Positions 31,281 to 39,739 of a DNA stretch of 43,275 nucleotides are shown here, in pieces; the stretch's first letter is position 1; each line of letters begins with the position of its first letter. Under the pieces are notes generated by a model. The model was not told the DNA's origin and made no database searches. It saw nothing but the letters and a program-made list of their open reading frames with translations. Location: assembly GCA_003426165.1 (NCBI GenBank), contig QUAH01000007.1, positions 1 to 43,275 of the forward strand, read 5' to 3'. The DNA is from Candidatus Saccharicenans subterraneus. GTDB taxonomy: Bacteria > Acidobacteriota > Aminicenantia > Aminicenantales > Saccharicenantaceae. Both the position numbers and the translations under genes were made by a program.

Positions 31281-31375
31281 TGGGACACTGTAAGGTGTCC
31301 CCGCCTCTGGCCCAAATTTTACAGGGGAAAATCGTGGCCGGCGAGGCGAAAAAGGGGACACCGTACGGTGTCCCC
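31281..31375. repeat. Composite of two short-form palindromes (73-bp period)
   Basis: Copies start at 31281 (TGGGACAC-TGTAAG-GTGTCCCC, with one decayed base) and 31354 (centre CGTACG, a perfect palindrome). The spacer has GCCCAAATTTTACAGGGGAAAAT. It is the last copy of the family seen in the window. Just after it, CCTGTTTTA occurs three times in tandem (31374-31404), up to the stop codon of the DUF5916 protein. Confidence 0.85.
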
Positions 31376-31401
31376 TGTTTTACCCTGTTTTATCCCCTGT
31401 T

Positions 31402-34326
31402 TTACAGGTTGAAATTGTAAGAGAACTTTATCAGGAAGACGTTGTCGGGCTTGCCCTGGAACAGGGAGCTCAGGTCGTTTTCAAAATCCAGCAGGCCGCT
31501 GTACCCGTAATCGGTCCGCCCCTGCGACCAGACCAGGAACAGCGTGCTGCCCGGCCGGTATTCCCAGCGCAACACCAGGTTAGACCGGAACTGCCTGAAA
31601 TTGAAGTCGGGATTTCCGAAGGAATAATCGACCAGCCCGTCGCCGTTCTCGTCCACCCGGTATACGGCTGCTCCCTCGTCATACGATATCTCGCCCTCCC
31701 CGAACACATGGTACCGGTCGGCCCATTCCCTGGCCCGCGGCTCGGTGATCATCTTGAACCGGCTGTACTTTCCGGCCGAGATGAACGGCATGCCGTAAAA
31801 CTGCAGGCTCAGGTCCGGGGTCAGGCTGAGGTTGAGGCGCACCACCATCGACAGCGTTTTCTGCTCGATCTTCCCGACCAGGTATCTTTTTTCGGCCCCA
31901 TAGTCCACCGTGCCGACGTACTGAAGCTCCGTCCTGAAGAACGAATAGGAAGGCCTGAGCGACAGGTTGAAGGCCGGGACCGGAACATAAGTGATCTGGG
32001 GGCCGAGGTTGAAGCTCAGGTTGTCATCATTGTCCGCTTTCCTCCACTGGCCCTGCAGCGCCAGCCGGAGCTTTTTGCGGCCGTCGGTCTGGATGGAATT
32101 CCAGATATTCCAGGCCGGAGCCGACCGCAGCAGCGGCCCTCCGCGCAGGGCACTCTGCGAGAGTCCCGAAAACTGCCGGTTGATGCCCAGGCTCAGGCTC
32201 CAGTAATTCTTGAACTGCGTCCAGGCATTGACATTGCCCCCGGTGAAGATTCTTTCACCGCCGAAGTTCCAACCGGACCACTCGTTGAAATTTATGTTCA
32301 GGTTGCGGAAGATGCTGAACGGTTTGTAGAAGCGATAGCCCACCCAGACGTACTGCAGAACCACGTCCGCCGAGCGGACGTAGCCGATGTCGTTGAGCTC
32401 GAGACCGGGAGAACGCCAGGTCAGGCCGGTGGCGAACATCAGGTTTGAACCTCCCATGCGGCCAAAATCTATCGAGCCACCGTGTCCGAAGAGTGAGCGC
32501 CTGGTCGGGTTGTAGTTGAGGTAATCAGCATCCGGGCGATTGTAGTAATGAACAGATGAAGTCTGGGTTCTCTGCATGGCTTCGGGACTCCCGAAAACTC
32601 CGCTGCCGACCACCTTGAGCGAAAAATAGTACTGCCTTTCCTTCCAGCTGTGGTAGAGGTCGAACCCGCCAGTGTAGGCAGCGCGATGCAGGAGATTCTC
32701 TGCCTGGCCTTCCAGGTCGCGGTTTACCGCGGTGAACATGGTGCCGATGACCGTGGCGCCCTGCCGGTAGTCCTTGGATAGCCGGAAGGCGAGGTAGTTG
32801 GTGAGCGGTTCGGCGATTTCTCTTCCATAAAGCTCGGTTTCCGAGTCGTAGGTGGACGCGGATTCCCGGGAAGTCAGAGCCTCCATGGCGCCTATGGACC
32901 AGCCGTTCCTGGTTTTGCCGGAGAGTTTGAAGGCCCCGAGGATGGTGGTGGACTGGGGCAGGGAATAGAATCCGGAAGTTTCCGGGTAGATTTGCGGAGC
33001 CCGACCGATCCGCCGACTGTAAAAAAGGTTGTCAAATGAAAAGTCTCCGTCGCCTGCGGTGATCTTGAAATTGGTGATATTCTGTCCTTCAACAAAGAAA
33101 GGTCGTTTCTCTTCAAAATATGTTTCGTAGGCTGTGAGGTTAATCTCCGATGGGTCAGCCTCAACCTGGCCGAAATCCGGATTTAACGTGAAGTTAAGGG
33201 TCAGGTCGTGGGTGAGGCCGACCTTCCCGTCCAGACCCCCGAGCAGTTTATTTTCCCGACCGGTGAGGAAGGGGTTTCCCGCTTCCGAAGGATAGGTGCG
33301 CATCTTGCCGACCGTGTAGGGCATTATCTCCACCTGGCGAGGCGGCCTGAGTCCGGTCATGCCGCGCAGTTCGCCGAACTGGCTGGTCCAGCCGGGTGCA
33401 TCCTTGGGGACAGGCTGCCAGAGGGAGATTTCCCCGTTTCGGAAAAGCTCGCGCCAGACCTCGAAACCCCAGACCTGCTCGCCGGCGGTGCTGAACCTGA
33501 GCTGGGAAAAGGGAATTTTCATCTCCGCGGTCCAGCCTTTATCGTCCACGGCAGCCCTTGCCTCCCAGATCGGGTCCCAGGACAGATCCACGGTGTTTTC
33601 GTCGAAGCTATCGTTGGGCAGGAGCTGGTCGGCTTTAACTCCCGCGGCGTTGACCGCAAAGCAGTAGCTGGTCCTCAGGTCGTGCAGGCTGTCGATTAAA
33701 ACCATCACATAATCGCCCGAGGTGTTATCGCGTCGGCTGAGGCGACGTTCGATGGTTTCCGGTTTTGAATCGTAGCAGCGGATGGCGATGTAAAGATGGC
33801 TGTCATCATAGAGAACCTTAAAGGCAGTTTGCTCGGCGGGCGGCTGGCCTTCGTAAGGATGGAACTGAACAAAATCCGAATACCATTCACCGTGCTGCCA
33901 GGCCGGGTCATCCAGCTTCCCGTCGATGGCCGGGGCGTGGGGATTGATAGCCCTGGCCAGGGCCACCTTTTTTAACGGCTGTTTTTTCCCGCTGGCCGCG
34001 GGGGTGGCCGCCTGGTCCTGCTGGGCTCCGGCTACGGGCGGGAAAGCGGTAATGATTATTAACAGCGATAGCAACAGAGAAGCCAGCCCGACCGAAAGGT
34101 TCAGCCGCGACCGGGACTTAAGGTGGCCGGTAAGAGGTTGTGTTCCCGGCCTGCTTTCAGGCAAGTGCCGGCGACTGCCCGGAGAAACAGGCCTGGCCTG
34201 GGCAGGCGCCGGCCCGGTCTCCCGCACCGGTTTTGATTCTGGCCACTGATGACTGCCGGTCGCCAGAGGCGAGGCAGTCCCGACCTCTGGCCGGGTTCTT
34301 CGTGCTTTTCTGGACGCAGTCCTCAT
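31402..34326 (-). CDS. CBM9/DUF5916 outer-membrane barrel protein
   Basis: The 974-residue protein has a long basic N-region, a hydrophobic signal segment at about 75-97 with likely cleavage after AGA101, a CBM9-like domain (about 125-290) and a C-terminal DUF5916 barrel of many strands ending KFSYNFNL. CBM9 hallmarks are APAIDGKLDDPAWQHGEWYSDF and the YDDSHLYIAIRCYD strand pair. The barrel starts near residue 330; the stretch EKRPFFVEGQNI near 415 is a conserved DUF5916 feature. The family is common in Bacteroidota, Acidobacteriota and relatives and has no firm function. The ATG at 34326 follows AAGGAGTAGG, so the 75-residue region before the signal seems real though unusual. Confidence 0.85.
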   Translation of the reverse strand: MRTASRKARRTRPEVGTASPLATGSHQWPESKPVRETGPAPAQARPVSPGSRRHLPESRPGTQPLTGHLKSRSRLNLSVGLASLLLSLLIIITAFPPVAGAQQDQAATPAASGKKQPLKKVALARAINPHAPAIDGKLDDPAWQHGEWYSDFVQFHPYEGQPPAEQTAFKVLYDDSHLYIAIRCYDSKPETIERRLSRRDNTSGDYVMVLIDSLHDLRTSYCFAVNAAGVKADQLLPNDSFDENTVDLSWDPIWEARAAVDDKGWTAEMKIPFSQLRFSTAGEQVWGFEVWRELFRNGEISLWQPVPKDAPGWTSQFGELRGMTGLRPPRQVEIMPYTVGKMRTYPSEAGNPFLTGRENKLLGGLDGKVGLTHDLTLNFTLNPDFGQVEADPSEINLTAYETYFEEKRPFFVEGQNITNFKITAGDGDFSFDNLFYSRRIGRAPQIYPETSGFYSLPQSTTILGAFKLSGKTRNGWSIGAMEALTSRESASTYDSETELYGREIAEPLTNYLAFRLSKDYRQGATVIGTMFTAVNRDLEGQAENLLHRAAYTGGFDLYHSWKERQYYFSLKVVGSGVFGSPEAMQRTQTSSVHYYNRPDADYLNYNPTRRSLFGHGGSIDFGRMGGSNLMFATGLTWRSPGLELNDIGYVRSADVVLQYVWVGYRFYKPFSIFRNLNINFNEWSGWNFGGERIFTGGNVNAWTQFKNYWSLSLGINRQFSGLSQSALRGGPLLRSAPAWNIWNSIQTDGRKKLRLALQGQWRKADNDDNLSFNLGPQITYVPVPAFNLSLRPSYSFFRTELQYVGTVDYGAEKRYLVGKIEQKTLSMVVRLNLSLTPDLSLQFYGMPFISAGKYSRFKMITEPRAREWADRYHVFGEGEISYDEGAAVYRVDENGDGLVDYSFGNPDFNFRQFRSNLVLRWEYRPGSTLFLVWSQGRTDYGYSGLLDFENDLSSLFQGKPDNVFLIKFSYNFNL

Positions 34327-34995
34327 CTATGCCTACTCCTTGAGGAATTTTCCGGCTATTTTTTAAGCCTGAACCGGAACCAGAACCGGTCAAGAATTCG
34401 TGTTCGGTTCGCTGAATCCTATCACAGATTCATAAATATATACACAGAACAGGGGCAAAAGGTTTCTGGTTTTCTTAATTTTATTAAATATTTAAATGGG
34501 CTGGTTCGCGAGACACCCTTAAATTCATGGTTACGTCCCGTCGACCCGGGAAATGTTCCTTTAAATGGTGGGTAATTTAATTGTTTGCCTGTGATTTTTT
34601 TACCTTGAATCGAAGCCTCATTCATCGATGATAATGATGATAGTTTAATTTGCTCGCTGCGGGCCAGCCGTTCTTCCCGAACCAGCCCTCCAGAATACTT
34701 TGACGGCTCGCCCTTATTCTTATCTACAAGAATTATCTTCACCAACCGTTTCCGGCCGGGCCCGCTTCTGATATTGGTTCAGACAGTGCCCGCAGATCTC
34801 ACGGGACAGGTTTTTCTGGGGAAGGCAGCTTTGGTTTTTGAGTTCAAGCGGCATAAGTAGTGAAAGCACCCGGTCCTTCTGCATGATTATTAACTGGCGA
34901 ATTATTAAGTGGGCAAGGGCGGAGCTTTTAATTTAGCATTATGATTGTTATTATTGATTAAAAGGAATGAAGAAAATTCCTGCCTGGAGGTGTCC
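34327..34995. other. 669-base AT-rich gap, no supported gene
   Basis: Divergent region between the DUF5916 gene and the GHL10-like gene. A minus-strand frame of 107 codons (34422-34745) has no ribosome binding site or recognisable motif. No member of the GGGGACA repeat family is present. TTATTATTGATT near 34950 may hold a weak -10 for the plus-strand gene. Confidence 0.4.
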
Positions 34996-36294
34996 ATGCT
35001 CTCGACAACCAATGTTCTGATTAGAAGAGCCTTTACTTCGCTGGCCGTCCTGTTGCTGGTCCTGGCATCCTGGAAAGCCACGCCTGAAATTTTTGCCGGC
35101 CAGAAGCTAAAGCCCATCAGGGAACCGAAAGTCGGTTTGCCGGCCTCGGCTCTAAAACCCTGGGTGGTCGGCGTCTGGATGCACCCGGGGATGTTCGGCC
35201 CGGAAAAAGAAGCAGCCGTGGAGAAGATGAGGCAAACCCTTGATGAATACCTTAAGTCCGGCATCAACTCGCTTTTCATGCTGGTCAAGAACACCACGGG
35301 CCATGTCTACTACGAGAGCGAAATCGGCGTTAAAGACCCGGCCTATGACTGGGATTTCTTTGGAACCTTCCTGGAAGAAGCCAGGAAACGCGGGATGGAA
35401 GTGCATCCCTGGTTCTGCGTCTTCCCCGAGGCTGCCCTCCTGGGCCAGGTCCGCGAGCATCCGGAGTGGCTGATCGTCGGGCCGGGCCGGGAGATGGTCC
35501 GCAACGTCAACCCGGCTCTGCCCGAGGTCCGGGCCTACGAAATCAGCCTGATGACCGAGCTGGCCAGGAAGTACGGCGTGGACTGGGTGCACCTTGATTA
35601 CATCCGCTTTCCCTGTGAGCCGACCGAGCCCTATTTCAGCCACGATGCCCGGACCAGGAAGCTCTTCCAGGAAGAGACCGGCATTGATTTTAACGCCCTC
35701 AAGGCCCGCGACTCGGGCAATCCTTACTGGAATGTCTGGCTGGAATGGAACCGGGACCAGGTGACGCGGTTTGTGCGAGAGCTGCGGGCGGAGCTCGGGA
35801 AGACCGGCCGCCAGGTTAAGATAAGCGCCGCGGTTTTCCCCGACCCCGACAATGCCCGGGTGCTCATCGGCCAGGACTGGCTGGAGTGGGGCAGGCAGGG
35901 CCTGGTGGACATGCTCTGCCCGATGCTTTACACCAACGACCTTCCGTTATTTGAGAAGCTTACGAAAAGGGCACTGGCCGCCAGAAAAAAGGAGGTTCAA
36001 GCTGGCCAGGTGGATGCCGGGCTGGTGAAGGCGGCGACCGGAAGTCAGGTGCAAGAGAGCGGTACTAAGACGAAAGAAAATATCGCTGCTGCCCAGGTCA
36101 GGGCAACCGGGGGTGTTCTGGTCTGCCCGGGCCTCGGTATCGTCACCTCGCACAACCAGGCCACGCCGGAGATTATGCTGGAAGAAATCAGGATCGCCCG
36201 GGAAGCCGGAGCCGACGGAGTGGTCTTTTTCTCCGGCGGCAGCCTAAAGGAGGACTTTCTCAGGGCGCTGGCCATGTCCGCTGAAAAGAAATGA
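34996..36294 (+). CDS. Exported family-10-like glycoside hydrolase (GHL10 type)
   Basis: The product is about 432 residues from the ATG at 34996, which follows GGAGGTGTCC; a TTG at 34945 would add 17 residues and has no site. A signal peptide (FTSLAVLLLVLASW) precedes a TIM barrel of the GHL10/DUF187 family. Characteristic strands are VVGVWMHPG, GINSLFMLVKN, GMEVHPWFCVFP, the NVNPALPEVRAYEI run, GVDWVHLDYIRFP and MLCPMLYTN. The Asp in HLDYIRFP is the conserved barrel-end acid of the family. A Gln/Ala/Thr-rich insertion (about residues 330-365) interrupts the C-terminal part. Some family members act on peptidoglycan or surface glycans; the substrate here is unknown. Confidence 0.82.
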   Translation: MLSTTNVLIRRAFTSLAVLLLVLASWKATPEIFAGQKLKPIREPKVGLPASALKPWVVGVWMHPGMFGPEKEAAVEKMRQTLDEYLKSGINSLFMLVKNTTGHVYYESEIGVKDPAYDWDFFGTFLEEARKRGMEVHPWFCVFPEAALLGQVREHPEWLIVGPGREMVRNVNPALPEVRAYEISLMTELARKYGVDWVHLDYIRFPCEPTEPYFSHDARTRKLFQEETGIDFNALKARDSGNPYWNVWLEWNRDQVTRFVRELRAELGKTGRQVKISAAVFPDPDNARVLIGQDWLEWGRQGLVDMLCPMLYTNDLPLFEKLTKRALAARKKEVQAGQVDAGLVKAATGSQVQESGTKTKENIAAAQVRATGGVLVCPGLGIVTSHNQATPEIMLEEIRIAREAGADGVVFFSGGSLKEDFLRALAMSAEKK

Positions 36295-36590
36295 TCAAAA
36301 ACCGGAAATGGGGGAGACGACCTCGACTTCTTATTAACTAATTATCTTATAAGCGGGCGGCTCATGAGTGGACCTGGCTTTAAGAATCCCTGGTCCCGGC
36401 CATCCGATACCGGGCAGAATAAGGGAAATAAAGAAAACATGCCACACACTTACTCCAGATATGGATATACCCTTGCTCCCGCCATAAAAAAGCTGCGGTG
36501 AACATGCCTGAAGCTTGCTGCCCGGTTGAATAATTACAAAAAATGCGGAAAATAATTCTTTACCGGCAAGTCAAGGAGCATTGAAAAACC

Positions 36591-37529
36591 ATGACCGGAA
36601 AAGCAGTCGGTTCAATTCTTGAAGCCATCGGCCAGACGCCGGTGGTCAGGTTAAGAAAGATCGTGCCCGAAAACGCGGCCGAGGTCCTGGTCAAGCTGGA
36701 GTATTACAACCCGACGGGTTCCTACAAGGACCGGTTTGCCCTGGCCATGATCGAGGAAGCGGAGAAGCGCGGTGACCTGCGGCCCGGGATGTCGGTCGTA
36801 GAGTACACGGGCGGAAGCACCGGTTCTTCGCTGGCCATGGTCTGCGCGGTCAAGGGCTACCGCTTCAGGGCGGTCTCGTCGGATGCTTTTGCCCGTGAAA
36901 AGCTTCAGACCATGAAGGCCTTTGGCGCCGACTTAACCATCATCCCCAGCCAGGGCGGAAGGGTCACCCCGGACCTGACCCCGCGGATGATCGAGGCCGC
37001 TAGAAGAATAACCGAGTCCGAGCCGGGTTATTTCACCAATCAGCTTTACAACGAGGACGGACTAAAGGGCTACGAGAAGATTGGCGAAGAACTCCTGTCG
37101 CAGGTGGATGGACCCCTGGATGTCTTCTGTGCTGCCGTCGGAACGGCCCACATGCTGATGGGTGTGGCCAGAGTGCTCCGGCGCGAGAGCCCGGAAACGA
37201 GGGTGGTGGTGCTGGAGCCGGCCGAGTCGGCGGTCATTTCCGGCGGTCAGCCCGGGAGCCACCGGGTCGAGGGAATCGGCATCGGCTTTGTCCCCCCGCT
37301 TCTGGATAAAAACCTCTACGACAGGGCTATGGCTGTGGCCGAGAAAGAGGCCCGGGAAATTGTCGGAAGACTGGCGCGGGAAGAAGGCATTTTCGCCGGG
37401 ACTTCGAGCGGGCTGAACGTGGCCGGGGCCTTGAAGCTGGCCGCGGAACTCGGGCCCGGGCACCGGGTGGTGACCGTGGCCGTGGACACCGGGCTCAAGT
37501 ACCTGACCGGCTCAACTTTTTCCGTCTGA
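36591..37529 (+). CDS. Cysteine-synthase-family PLP enzyme with divergent cofactor loops
   Basis: The 312-residue cytoplasmic protein belongs to the fold-type II PLP family (CysK/CysM/CBS). The lysine for PLP is K46 in NPTGSYKDR. The substrate loop, normally TSGNTG, reads TGGSTG (73-78). The phosphate-binding loop, normally GTGGT, reads GTAHM (184-188). The VEGIGIGFVPP stretch and the late FAGTSSGLNVAGAL run are kept. It could be an O-acetylserine sulfhydrylase or an enzyme acting on another amino-acid derivative, and the loop changes argue for caution. AAGGAG lies 12 bases before the ATG. No CysE or sulfur-assimilation gene is next to it; the TauE-like gene is 15 kb away. Confidence 0.82.
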   Translation: MTGKAVGSILEAIGQTPVVRLRKIVPENAAEVLVKLEYYNPTGSYKDRFALAMIEEAEKRGDLRPGMSVVEYTGGSTGSSLAMVCAVKGYRFRAVSSDAFAREKLQTMKAFGADLTIIPSQGGRVTPDLTPRMIEAARRITESEPGYFTNQLYNEDGLKGYEKIGEELLSQVDGPLDVFCAAVGTAHMLMGVARVLRRESPETRVVVLEPAESAVISGGQPGSHRVEGIGIGFVPPLLDKNLYDRAMAVAEKEAREIVGRLAREEGIFAGTSSGLNVAGALKLAAELGPGHRVVTVAVDTGLKYLTGSTFSV

Positions 37530-37723
37530 TTCCACCACGGGCAGGCATTCCCTGGCCGGGAATAATGACTGAACTGGTTTTGGAGGAATCGACCCGGTCG
37601 CTGCTCGATGATAGCAATATAATCCCTGGCAGCCCGATGCCGTATTTTCAGGTTTCTTCCGGTTGCCTGATCCGGTTGTGATTTCTTTGTCCGGGCCCGG
37701 GCCGGGTTCTGTGGTCCTGGGAC

Positions 37724-38419
37724 TCACCGGGCCTGGCTTATCTTGCCGTCCTTAAGCCCTATGATCACCCGGGCCGTCCTGGCCAGTTCAATGTTATGGG
37801 TCACCAGCAGAACCGTCAGGCCCTCCTCCTCGTTGAGTTTTTTGAGGACCTGCCCTATCTCCAGGCTCCGCTCCGAGTCAAGATTCCCGGTGGGCTCGTC
37901 AGCCAGCAGGACTTCGGGGCGATTGACCAGGGCCCGGGCGATGGCTACCCGCTGCATCTCTCCGCCCGAGAGCTCAGCCGGCAGGTGATTCATCCTGCCT
38001 TCCAGCCCAAGTTTCTTGAGCAATTGCCGGACGTCTTGGCCTGCTCCTTCCTTGCGGAAAAAGGTAAACGGGACCAGGACGTTCTCCAGCACGGTCAGCG
38101 TCGGTATGAGGTAAAACTTCTGGAAGATGTAACCGAAGAGCTCCCGCCGTATCCGGGTTAACTGGCTTTCGGAAAGCCCGCGACCGTTTTCGTGAACGGT
38201 CCGGCCGTTGACCACCAGCTTTCCCGCGGACGGGTTGTCCAGGCAGCCCAGCAGGTTGAGCAGGGTGGTCTTGCCCGAACCGGAGGGGCCGACAAAGGCC
38301 GTGAAGTCTCCCCGGTTGACGGTCAGGGAAAGGCCATCGATGGCCGCAATCTCTTCCGCTCCCCTTTTATAGATTCTTTTAATGTTTTCGGCTTCGATTA
38401 TGGCTGTAGTAGCCTTCAT
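37724..38419 (-). CDS. ABC transporter ATP-binding protein, MacB/LolD-like
   Basis: The 231-residue cytoplasmic ATPase has Walker [10 protein letters not shown], the Q-loop in YIFQKFYLIPTLTVLENV, the signature [15 protein letters not shown] and Walker B VLLADEPTGNLD. The IPTLTVLENV stretch is typical of the MacB/LolD branch. It is the last gene of a minus-strand group and its partner permease is immediately upstream, across 108 bases. GGAGAAATTAAG stands before the ATG. The substrate is unknown. Confidence 0.9.
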   Translation of the reverse strand: MKATTAIIEAENIKRIYKRGAEEIAAIDGLSLTVNRGDFTAFVGPSGSGKTTLLNLLGCLDNPSAGKLVVNGRTVHENGRGLSESQLTRIRRELFGYIFQKFYLIPTLTVLENVLVPFTFFRKEGAGQDVRQLLKKLGLEGRMNHLPAELSGGEMQRVAIARALVNRPEVLLADEPTGNLDSERSLEIGQVLKKLNEEEGLTVLLVTHNIELARTARVIIGLKDGKISQAR

Positions 38420-38474
38420 CTTAATTTCTCCTTCATGTCCGGGCTTTTGTCCTGTCCGTATGAATCGGGGAGGT

Positions 38475-38487
38475 GGGATTTGAACCC
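38475..38487 (-). other. tRNA T-arm-like sequence, no complete tRNA
   Basis: On the minus strand GGGTTCAAATCCC matches the T-loop consensus, and it is followed by ACCTCCCCGA like an acceptor 3' strand. No matching GGGGAGG 5' strand lies 70-90 bases upstream; that position is in the permease gene. It may be a decayed tRNA end or a coincidence. Confidence 0.25.
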
Positions 38488-38527
38488 AGCCACCCGCCCG
38501 TTATCATAACTTTCATTACCATCACCC

Positions 38528-39739
38528 TCATTCTTCCTCGCTCCTGATGGCCTCGAGCGGCCTCATCCTGGCGGCCCGGAAGGCTGGATAAATTCCACTC
38601 AGAAGGCCCAGCAGGACCACCGCCCCGATGGCCGTCAGGATCAGTGTCGCCCCTATGGAAATCAACCCGCCGCTCGGCGCAAACGGCAGCAGCTTCCTGA
38701 TAAGATATTCCGTCAGCCTTGAAGTTCCCAGGGCCAGGGCTGCTCCCAGCACCCCGCCCATCAGGCAGAGCAGCGAAGTTTCGAGCCAGACCAGCCGGAA
38801 GACGTCTCCGGCCAGGGCGCCCATGGCCTTGAGGATGCCGATTTCCTTCTGCCTTTCCATCACCGACATCAGCACCGTGTTGATCACGCCCATGATGGAA
38901 ATCAGGATGGCGATTAGGGCGATGGAAAAGACCAGGATGCGGGCGGTGGAGACCAGGGTCATGATGGTGGTCTTGACCTGGGTCAGGCTGACCACCTGTA
39001 CGTCCGGCAGCTTGAACATCTTCTCCTCGAACTCGGCCAGGTTGGCTTCCTTGCTGACCTTGATTCCGACGCTGGTCAGCTGACCTTCCTGGCCGAATAT
39101 TTTCTGCAGGGTCTGGAGAGGGAGAAAAATCGTCCCGTCGTCCTGGGTTCCGGAACGCCCCAGAACTCCGACTACCTTGAGCTCGATGTTTTTCTCCGGG
39201 ATTAGGTAGAGGTCGCCGACTTCCCGCTGCTCCAGCTCGGCTGCCTCATAGCCCATGACCACTTCCAGGGCGGCCGGGTCGGTGAACCAGCCTCCCTGCT
39301 TGAAGCTGAGCCCGGGTTTAAGCCTGGGGAAGGAAGCCGGGTCGACTCCCAGGAAGGCGGTCAGGCCGCCGCTCTGGCCCTTGTTCGGGTCGAATACCAC
39401 CTGCATCAGCATCGGGGTGACGCTCTCCACTTCCGGCTCGCGGACGATGAGCCTGACCACGTCCTCGTTCATGTACTTGAGGCCGGTGCCGCCCTTGAGC
39501 ATCAGGGTGGCCGCCTCGTAGGGACAGCCCTTGGCCACCACCAGCATCTGGAAGCCGAGGTTATCGATGTCGCGGTCGAGTGAATTCTTGTAGCCGCTGT
39601 TAAAGCCGAACAGGCTGATCAACACCCAGGTGGCCAGGGCGATTCCGACCACGGTCAGCAGGCTGCGCGTTTTCTTCCGGGCCAGGTTCTTCCAGGCTAT
39701 GTGAAACAGGCTGATTTTCTGGCTGTTTTTTACCTTCAT
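38528..39739 (-). CDS. ABC transporter permease, MacB/FtsX-like
   Basis: The 403-residue inner-membrane permease has a first helix (about 24-44, LLTVVGIALATWVLISLFGF), a periplasmic MacB-core domain (about 45-255) and three FtsX helices (about 275-395). The coupling stretch VMERQKEIGILKAMGA precedes the second helix. Its start overlaps the FMN-binding gene stop by four bases (ATGA at 39736-39739). A single permease gene suggests a MacB-like homodimer. Such transporters export peptides, lipids or heme-related compounds, or drive periplasmic remodelling; the FMN-binding and YtkA-like neighbours suggest a redox or metal link. Confidence 0.87.
   Translation of the reverse strand: MKVKNSQKISLFHIAWKNLARKKTRSLLTVVGIALATWVLISLFGFNSGYKNSLDRDIDNLGFQMLVVAKGCPYEAATLMLKGGTGLKYMNEDVVRLIVREPEVESVTPMLMQVVFDPNKGQSGGLTAFLGVDPASFPRLKPGLSFKQGGWFTDPAALEVVMGYEAAELEQREVGDLYLIPEKNIELKVVGVLGRSGTQDDGTIFLPLQTLQKIFGQEGQLTSVGIKVSKEANLAEFEEKMFKLPDVQVVSLTQVKTTIMTLVSTARILVFSIALIAILISIMGVINTVLMSVMERQKEIGILKAMGALAGDVFRLVWLETSLLCLMGGVLGAALALGTSRLTEYLIRKLLPFAPSGGLISIGATLILTAIGAVVLLGLLSGIYPAFRAARMRPLEAIRSEEE

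Noticed and set aside
12267..31375. CRISPR array
   Set aside because: The repeats are short palindromes with irregular grouping, scattered between genes; spacers keep a common AT motif and no cas gene is present.
34422..34745. 107-codon minus-strand gene
   Set aside because: No start signal and no recognisable motif; AT-rich intergenic DNA gives frames of this length by chance.
38465..38540. Complete tRNA gene on the minus strand
   Set aside because: Only the T-arm and 3' acceptor resemble a tRNA; the 5' acceptor strand and anticodon arm cannot be built from the upstream permease sequence.
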